NCBI RefSeq assembly: GCF_048265165.1
Contig: NZ_JBLXCD010000007.1
Coordinates: 62,001 to 126,000, forward strand
Length of the DNA: 64,000 nt
Source: Oceanospirillum sp048265165
GTDB lineage: Bacteria > Pseudomonadota > Gammaproteobacteria > Pseudomonadales > Halomonadaceae
Reading direction: 5' to 3'
Numbering within the stretch: position 1 is the stretch's first letter; each line of letters starts with the position of its first letter. Of the stretch, positions 59,519 through 64,000 are shown piece after piece. A model generated the notes under the pieces. It made no database searches and was not told the origin of the DNA. It saw only the letters and a list, made by a program, of their open reading frames with translations. Made by a program: the position numbers and the translations under genes.

Positions 59519-60559
59519 ATGTTTAAACGACTCAGAGGACTGTTTTCGAGCGATTTGTCCATCGACTTGGGTACAGCAAATACTTTGATCTATGTCCGCG
59601 GTCGCGGTGTAGTTCTGGATGAGCCATCAGTTGTGGCTATCCGTCATCATGGAAATCAGCGCACGGTCGCTGCTGTTGGTTTGGACGCCAAGCGTATGCT
59701 GGGTCGTACACCCGGCAATATCACTGCCATCCGCCCTATGAAAGATGGTGTTATTGCAGACTTCCACGTTACAGAGAAGATGCTGCAACACTTTATTAAT
59801 AAGGTGCATGAAAACAGCTTTTTGACTCCAAGCCCTCGTGTTCTGGTTTGTGTGCCTTGCATGTCTACTCAGGTAGAGCGTCGTGCAATTCGTGAATCAG
59901 CTATGGGTGCGGGTGCTCGTGAAGTGTTTCTGATCGAAGAGCCTATGGCGGCTGCGATTGGTGCAGGGTTGCCCGTTGAGGAGGCTAACGGCTCTATGGT
60001 CGTTGATATCGGTGGTGGTACTACCGAGATCGCTATTATCTCACTGAACGGTGTGGTGTATGCTCAATCCGTTCGTGTTGGGGGTGATCGGTTCGATGAA
60101 GCCATTGTTTCTTATGTGCGTCGTCATTACGGCAGCCTGATTGGTGAGGCAACAGCTGAGCGTATTAAAGAAGAAGTAGGTTGCGCTTATCCGGGTAGCG
60201 AATTGAAAGAAATTGATGTTCGTGGCCGGAACCTCGCAGAAGGTATTCCTCGCAGCTTTACCCTCAATTCCAATGAGATCCTGGAAGCCTTGCAGGAGCC
60301 TCTGTCTGCAATTGTTCAGGCAGTGAAAAGTGCTTTGGAGCAGTCACCGCCGGAACTTGCATCGGATATCGCTGAGCGTGGGCTTGTACTGACAGGGGGT
60401 GGTGCTCTGTTACGTGATATCGATAAGCTGATCGCAGAAGAGACTGGTCTGCCCGTTATTATTGCAGAGGAGCCTTTAACCTGTGTGGCTCGCGGTGGTG
60501 GTCGTGCTCTTGAAATGATCGATCAGCACACATTTGATCTGCTATCAACGGAAGGTTAG
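59519..60559 (+). CDS. mreB: Rod-shape determining protein MreB
   Basis: Bacterial actin that guides cell-wall elongation. 346 residues, the family length. Nucleotide-binding phosphate loops LSIDLGTANTLIYV and MVVDIGGGTTEIAIISL, and the adenosine motif LVLTGGGALL are intact. The amphipathic N terminus MFKRLRGLFSSD is as in E. coli, supporting ATG 59519 (TAGGTG upstream) against the open frame from 59447. A terminator (60595-60620) separates it from mreC. Confidence 0.98.
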   Translation: MFKRLRGLFSSDLSIDLGTANTLIYVRGRGVVLDEPSVVAIRHHGNQRTVAAVGLDAKRMLGRTPGNITAIRPMKDGVIADFHVTEKMLQHFINKVHENSFLTPSPRVLVCVPCMSTQVERRAIRESAMGAGAREVFLIEEPMAAAIGAGLPVEEANGSMVVDIGGGTTEIAIISLNGVVYAQSVRVGGDRFDEAIVSYVRRHYGSLIGEATAERIKEEVGCAYPGSELKEIDVRGRNLAEGIPRSFTLNSNEILEALQEPLSAIVQAVKSALEQSPPELASDIAERGLVLTGGGALLRDIDKLIAEETGLPVIIAEEPLTCVARGGGRALEMIDQHTFDLLSTEG

Positions 60560-60594
60560 ATTCTGGCAGGTAGCCTAAATCACAGCTAAAAAAT

Positions 60595-60620
60595 GGCGGT
60601 TTGAATACCGCCTTTTTTTT
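60595..60620 (+). terminator. Intrinsic terminator between mreB and mreC
   Basis: GGCGGT (60595-60600) pairs perfectly with ACCGCC (60607-60612) around TTGAAT, followed by eight T residues. It should end most mreB transcripts, leaving mreCD to read-through. Confidence 0.88.
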
Positions 60621-60722
60621 GTTTAATCTTTCCTGAAACTGACTTCTCACCATTTATGATCTGATTTGACCTTCCTGACAGATCGGTGTCTGACCTGCGT
60701 TCTTCGGACAAAAGACAGGCTT

Positions 60723-60737
60723 AAGGAGGCTGCAATT
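60723..60737 (+). promoter_or_regulatory. Shine-Dalgarno and AUU start of mreC
   Basis: AAGGAGG (60723-60729) is followed after five bases by ATT (60735-60737). No ATG, GTG or TTG lies at a suitable spacing in this frame; TTG 60744 is 14 bases away and TTG 60666 has no ribosome site. Confidence 0.7.
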
Positions 60738-61619
60738 AACCCTTTGTTTGTTAAGGGCCCTTCATTAGGGCTGCGATTACTGGCTTGTCTGATCCTTTCT
60801 TTGGCGTTGATGTTTTCAGATTACCGCTACCAGCATATGGATCAGGTGCGTTCTTTTTTGACCGTTGCTGTAACGCCTCTGCAATGGGCTGTGGACCTAC
60901 CCAATCGACTCTGGTCCTGGGGTGCGGCAACGTTTTCTGATCGTAATGCCTTATTGGAAGAAAATGCTCTGCTTAAAGAGCAGGCGCTACAGCTATCCAG
61001 TAAAAACCAGCGTATGGCCTATCTTATCGGAGAGAATCTGCGTCTTCGGGAGCTTCTGAATGCTAAGAAACCCAATAAAGATCGTTTTTTGCTTGGGGAG
61101 GTCATCGGCCTGGATGCGGATGCTTTTACTCATCAGGTGCTGGTCAATCGTGGTCGCAGGGATGGGGTTTATGAAGGGCAGGCGGTTGTTGATGCCCTAG
61201 GATTGATGGGGCAGGTTGTGTCGGTGAGCACTTATACCAGCCGTGTGTTACTGGCTGCAGATACGGCCCACGCAGTTCCTGTCCTGATTAATCGAAACGG
61301 TTTTCGCGTGATCGCTATCGGCTCAGGCCTGATTGATGAGCTGACGCTAAGTCATGTACCGGATACAGCAGATATTCGTGCAGGGGATCTTCTGGTTACA
61401 TCTGGCCTGGCTGGTCGTTTCCCCAAAGGATATCCCGTTGCAGAGGTCAGCACTGTCCGCCATGAGCCCGGAAAGCCTTTTGCAACGGTATCAGCGCGGC
61501 CGCTGGCTCAGCTGGAGCGGAGCCGATACGTGTTAATGCTGAACCCTCTTGATGTGATTGATAATACAAATCTGCCAGTTACGGGCTCTGCCAGTCCGGA
61601 GACGAGGGAGCAGGAGTAA
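60735..61619 (+). CDS. mreC: Rod-shape determining protein MreC (probable ATT start)
   Basis: Periplasmic-facing elongasome protein, 294 residues. One membrane helix (about 13-33), a coiled coil (about 65-110) and the double beta-barrel domain (about 115-275) with YEGQAVVDALGLMGQVV and RAGDLLVTSGLAGRFPKGYP. The start is set by alignment: E. coli MreC begins MKPIFSRGPSL and this frame reads INPLFVKGPSL at the ATT codon, which has a perfect AAGGAGG five bases upstream. A TTG at 60666 is the alternative, giving 23 unlike residues. mreD follows two bases after the stop. Confidence 0.92.
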   Translation: MNPLFVKGPSLGLRLLACLILSLALMFSDYRYQHMDQVRSFLTVAVTPLQWAVDLPNRLWSWGAATFSDRNALLEENALLKEQALQLSSKNQRMAYLIGENLRLRELLNAKKPNKDRFLLGEVIGLDADAFTHQVLVNRGRRDGVYEGQAVVDALGLMGQVVSVSTYTSRVLLAADTAHAVPVLINRNGFRVIAIGSGLIDELTLSHVPDTADIRAGDLLVTSGLAGRFPKGYPVAEVSTVRHEPGKPFATVSARPLAQLERSRYVLMLNPLDVIDNTNLPVTGSASPETREQE

Positions 61620-61621
61620 TT

Positions 61622-62086
61622 ATGTTTGTAATCCTTTTAACCTTCGTGATTGCCCTGTTGTTGGCGGCTATGCCTCTGCCGGATACTTTTTTATGGGTCC
61701 AGCCTGAGTGGGCAGCGATGGTACTGATTTACTGGTGTATCGCCTTACCGCATCGCATTGGTGTACTTGCTGGCTTTTTTCTTGGCTTGTGTATGGACCT
61801 GTTGGACGGTTCCTTGCTGGGACAAAATGCAATGGCGATGTCGGTGATTGCTTATGTTGCTCTTTTGCTTTATCAGCGTATGCGTAACTACGGCGCTTTA
61901 CAGCAGGCATTGATGGTGGGGTTGCTGATCAGTATCAGCTTGCTGATTTTCCAGTGGGTGCAAAACTTAACCAGTGTTGCTGCCGATACATTGGCATTCC
62001 TTCTGCCTGCAATCACAAGCATGCTGCTTTGGCCATGGTTTTTTATTGGCATGCGTACAATACGTCGTCGGTTTCAGATTCATTAA
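61622..62086 (+). CDS. mreD: Rod-shape determining protein MreD
   Basis: 154-residue integral membrane partner of MreC with about five helices. Conserved features: PLPDTFLWVQPEWAAMVLIYW near the N terminus (in part) and FFLGLCMDLLDGSLLGQNAMA in the middle (in part), the usual DxxxGxxLG signature. AGGAG at the end of mreC serves as ribosome site, so translation is coupled to MreC. Confidence 0.95.
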   Translation: MFVILLTFVIALLLAAMPLPDTFLWVQPEWAAMVLIYWCIALPHRIGVLAGFFLGLCMDLLDGSLLGQNAMAMSVIAYVALLLYQRMRNYGALQQALMVGLLISISLLIFQWVQNLTSVAADTLAFLLPAITSMLLWPWFFIGMRTIRRRFQIH

Positions 62087-62163
62087 CAATCTGCTCCAGG
62101 GGCAGAGTGTTTTCTGCGCCTTGTGGAATCAATCAATTTTTATGATAAGAAACGTTTAAACAG

Positions 62164-62763
62164 ATGCAAAATAGCGATAGCTCTTATGATCTTTGCCTAG
62201 CTTCGGCATCACCGAGGCGAGAGGCATTACTTGAACAGATTGGCCTTAAATGCCTTAAATATCCGGTTGATCTGAATGAAAGTGTTCTGCCAGGGGAGGC
62301 TGCTCCGTCTTATGTGATGCGACTTGCAGAACAGAAGGCTCTGGCAGGGCAGGAGCGATCGGGTACAAACCTTCCTGTATTAGGCTCTGATACCTCAGTG
62401 GTGCATCAGGGGAAAATACTAGGAAAGCCCAAAAATAAACGCCATGCTGTTGATATGCTGATGCAGTTGTCAGGGCAAACCCATCAGGTGATGACGGGGG
62501 TTGCTGTATGCCAGGGCCGTCGCATCCTGTCGCTGATCAGCGTGACGGATGTTTGCTTCAGGGTTCTGACTGAAGATGAGTGCCTTGCTTACTGTGATTC
62601 CGGTGAACCTTTTGATAAAGCTGGGGGATATGGTATTCAGGGGTTGGCAGCTGTATTTGTGCGCTCCGTTTCGGGAAGCTACAGCAATGTTGTTGGGTTG
62701 CCTTTGTTTGAAACAGCAGAGCTGCTGAACCAATTTGGTATACGGGTACTCGAACCTTCATAA
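62164..62763 (+). CDS. maf: Maf-family nucleoside triphosphate pyrophosphatase
   Basis: 199 residues, YhdE-like Maf that hydrolyses dTTP/UTP and modified nucleotides in related bacteria. Opening LASASPRREALLEQIG, catalytic aspartate in LGSDTSVV, GKPKNKRHAVDML and the DKAGGYGIQGLAAVFV block. Downstream of mreD and before rng, the standard order. Confidence 0.95.
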   Translation: MQNSDSSYDLCLASASPRREALLEQIGLKCLKYPVDLNESVLPGEAAPSYVMRLAEQKALAGQERSGTNLPVLGSDTSVVHQGKILGKPKNKRHAVDMLMQLSGQTHQVMTGVAVCQGRRILSLISVTDVCFRVLTEDECLAYCDSGEPFDKAGGYGIQGLAAVFVRSVSGSYSNVVGLPLFETAELLNQFGIRVLEPS

Positions 62764-62814
62764 CGGCTTCACCGGTTCGGGGCTCAGGGTGGTTTGTCGC
62801 GGGGGAGAGAAGCG

Positions 62815-64000
62815 ATGAGTGAAGAGATTTTAATTAATATTACACCGATGGAAACCCGTGTTGCAGTGGTTGAAAATGGTGTTTTGCAGGAAGTTTATAT
62901 TGAGCGAACCCGTCGCCGGGGCATTGTAGGTAATATCTACAAGGGTAAAGTGGTCCGTGTTTTACCGGGTATGCAGGCGGCTTTTGTTGATATTGGGCTC
63001 GAACGTGCTGCATTTATTCATGCTGCCGATGTTGTACCTGCAGACAGACCCAATGGCGCCGAGGTTGAAAGTATCAGCAGTCTTCTGCATGAAGGGCAGT
63101 CTCTCATTGTTCAGGTGACAAAAGAGCCCATTGGTACCAAAGGTGCCCGCCTGACCACACATCTGTCTATACCTTCCCGTTATTTGGTTTACATGCCGCA
63201 TACCCCCCATACCGGTGTATCACAAAGAATTGAAGATGAGTCTGAGCGCGACCGCTTGCGCCAAATTGTTGAGAGTGCTGCTCCTGATGGTGAGACAGAG
63301 GGCGTTAGTAAGCAGGGCGGTTTTATTATCCGTACAGCTGCAGAAGGTTTTGGTGAAGAGGAAATTCTTGCTGATACTCATTTTTTATACAGGCTCTGGC
63401 GTGCTGTAGAGCGTCGTTGCAAAGGTGCTAAAAACAAGACAATTATTTACGAAGACCTACCGCTTTTTATGCGCACTATGCGTGATTTTGTCCGGCCAGA
63501 AATTGAAAAAATCCGCATTGATTCCCGGGAAAATCACGCCAAACTAAAAGAGTTTGTGCAGGAGTTTGTTCCCAGTCTGGAAAGCAAAGTTGAGTACTAT
63601 CCGGGAGAGCGCCCGATTTTCGACCTTTACGGCGTCGAAGATGAAATCCAGAAAGCTCTTGGCCGTAAAGTGCAGTTGAAATCCGGTGGCTATCTGGTTA
63701 TTGATCAGACTGAGGCGATGACGACCATCGATGTCAATACCGGCGCATTCGTGGGGCACAGAAACCTGGAAGAGACGATTTTCAAGACGAATCTTGAGGC
63801 GGCGACAGCTATTGTTCGCCAGCTCAGGTTGCGTAATCTTGGCGGTATTATCATTCTGGATTTTATCGATATGGAAGATCCTGAACATCAGCGTCAGGTG
63901 TTACGTCTGCTGGAGAAAAATCTGGAGCGAGATCACGCTAAGACGAAGCTGACGGGGGTGACGGAGCTGGGGCTGGTTCAGATGACGCGAAAACGCACTC
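62815..64000 (+). CDS. rng: Ribonuclease G (3' end outside window)
   Basis: Single-strand-specific endoribonuclease that matures the 16S rRNA 5' end. The first 395 codons are present from ATG 62815, preceded by GGGGGAGAG. An S1 domain (about 38-120: GNIYKGKVVRVLPGMQAAFVDIG, in part) and the RNase E/G catalytic domain follow. Catalytic metal aspartates are in TIDVNTGAFVG and IIILDFIDMED. E. coli RNase G has 489 residues, so about 90 residues lie beyond the window. Confidence 0.96.
   Translation, partial: MSEEILINITPMETRVAVVENGVLQEVYIERTRRRGIVGNIYKGKVVRVLPGMQAAFVDIGLERAAFIHAADVVPADRPNGAEVESISSLLHEGQSLIVQVTKEPIGTKGARLTTHLSIPSRYLVYMPHTPHTGVSQRIEDESERDRLRQIVESAAPDGETEGVSKQGGFIIRTAAEGFGEEEILADTHFLYRLWRAVERRCKGAKNKTIIYEDLPLFMRTMRDFVRPEIEKIRIDSRENHAKLKEFVQEFVPSLESKVEYYPGERPIFDLYGVEDEIQKALGRKVQLKSGGYLVIDQTEAMTTIDVNTGAFVGHRNLEETIFKTNLEAATAIVRQLRLRNLGGIIILDFIDMEDPEHQRQVLRLLEKNLERDHAKTKLTGVTELGLVQMTRKRT

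Overview
The window is a chromosomal stretch of a gammaproteobacterium. Several gene orders are those known from Pseudomonas-like and Oceanospirillales-like genomes: dapA-bamC; lnt-corC-ybeY-phoH-miaB; TPR protein-lolB-ispE-tRNA-Gln-prs-rplY-pth-ychF, divergent from hemA-prfA-prmC; and gatCAB divergent from mreBCD-maf-rng. With the arginine succinyltransferase pathway, CcoG and a ProVWX betaine importer, a marine aerobic heterotroph of the Oceanospirillaceae type is likely. This is inferred from protein resemblance and synteny only; no rRNA is present.

Layout. 1-4.0 kb: 3' part of astB, a complete relBE toxin-antitoxin pair behind the astB terminator, an FKBP isomerase, and an Lrp/AsnC-type regulator divergent from astA. 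4.1-7.0 kb: dapA, bamC and an MBL-fold hydrolase. 7.0-7.4 kb: no protein gene, but a strong minus-strand terminator and hairpins that look like a small RNA. 7.4-18 kb: ccoG, lnt-corC-ybeY-phoH-miaB (minus), tpm (plus), prc (minus). 18.3-30 kb: apeB, tRNA-Asn, a CHASE2 cyclase, a tandem pair of identical tRNA-Met genes, then the ychF-to-TPR block on the minus strand with tRNA-Gln. 30.3-33.2 kb: a large triple-SBP diguanylate cyclase inserted between the TPR gene and hemA. 33.6-38.6 kb: hemA-prfA-prmC, an lrp gene with its own probable operator, and moeB. 38.6-45 kb: a MocR-type regulator divergent from a LysE exporter, a 3-methyladenine glycosylase-like protein, an RsmB/RsmF-type rRNA methylase, a di-haem cytochrome c peroxidase and a Prx6-type peroxiredoxin.

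45.2-51.7 kb holds the most distinctive module: one minus-strand operon of a DeoR/GlpR-type regulator, a complete Ugp-like ABC importer, a cytoplasmic EEP-fold phosphodiesterase/phosphatase and a HAD-IIB phosphatase. The two hydrolases sit where ugpQ (glycerophosphodiesterase) sits in the classical ugp operon, so the unit may import and dephosphorylate a phospho-organic compound. A 9-bp inverted repeat spans the regulator's promoter and includes its start codon, suggesting autorepression. Next to it is proVWX (52.0-55.4 kb), then gatCAB and the mreBCD-maf-rng cluster, with rng cut by the window end.

Other points: mreC appears to start at a rare AUU codon behind a perfect Shine-Dalgarno sequence and after an intrinsic terminator, which would hold MreC/MreD below MreB. 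An Lrp-consensus palindrome precedes lrp. TGACAAT repeats lie between the MocR regulator and the LysE exporter. No insertion sequences, prophage, CRISPR arrays or rRNA genes were seen.
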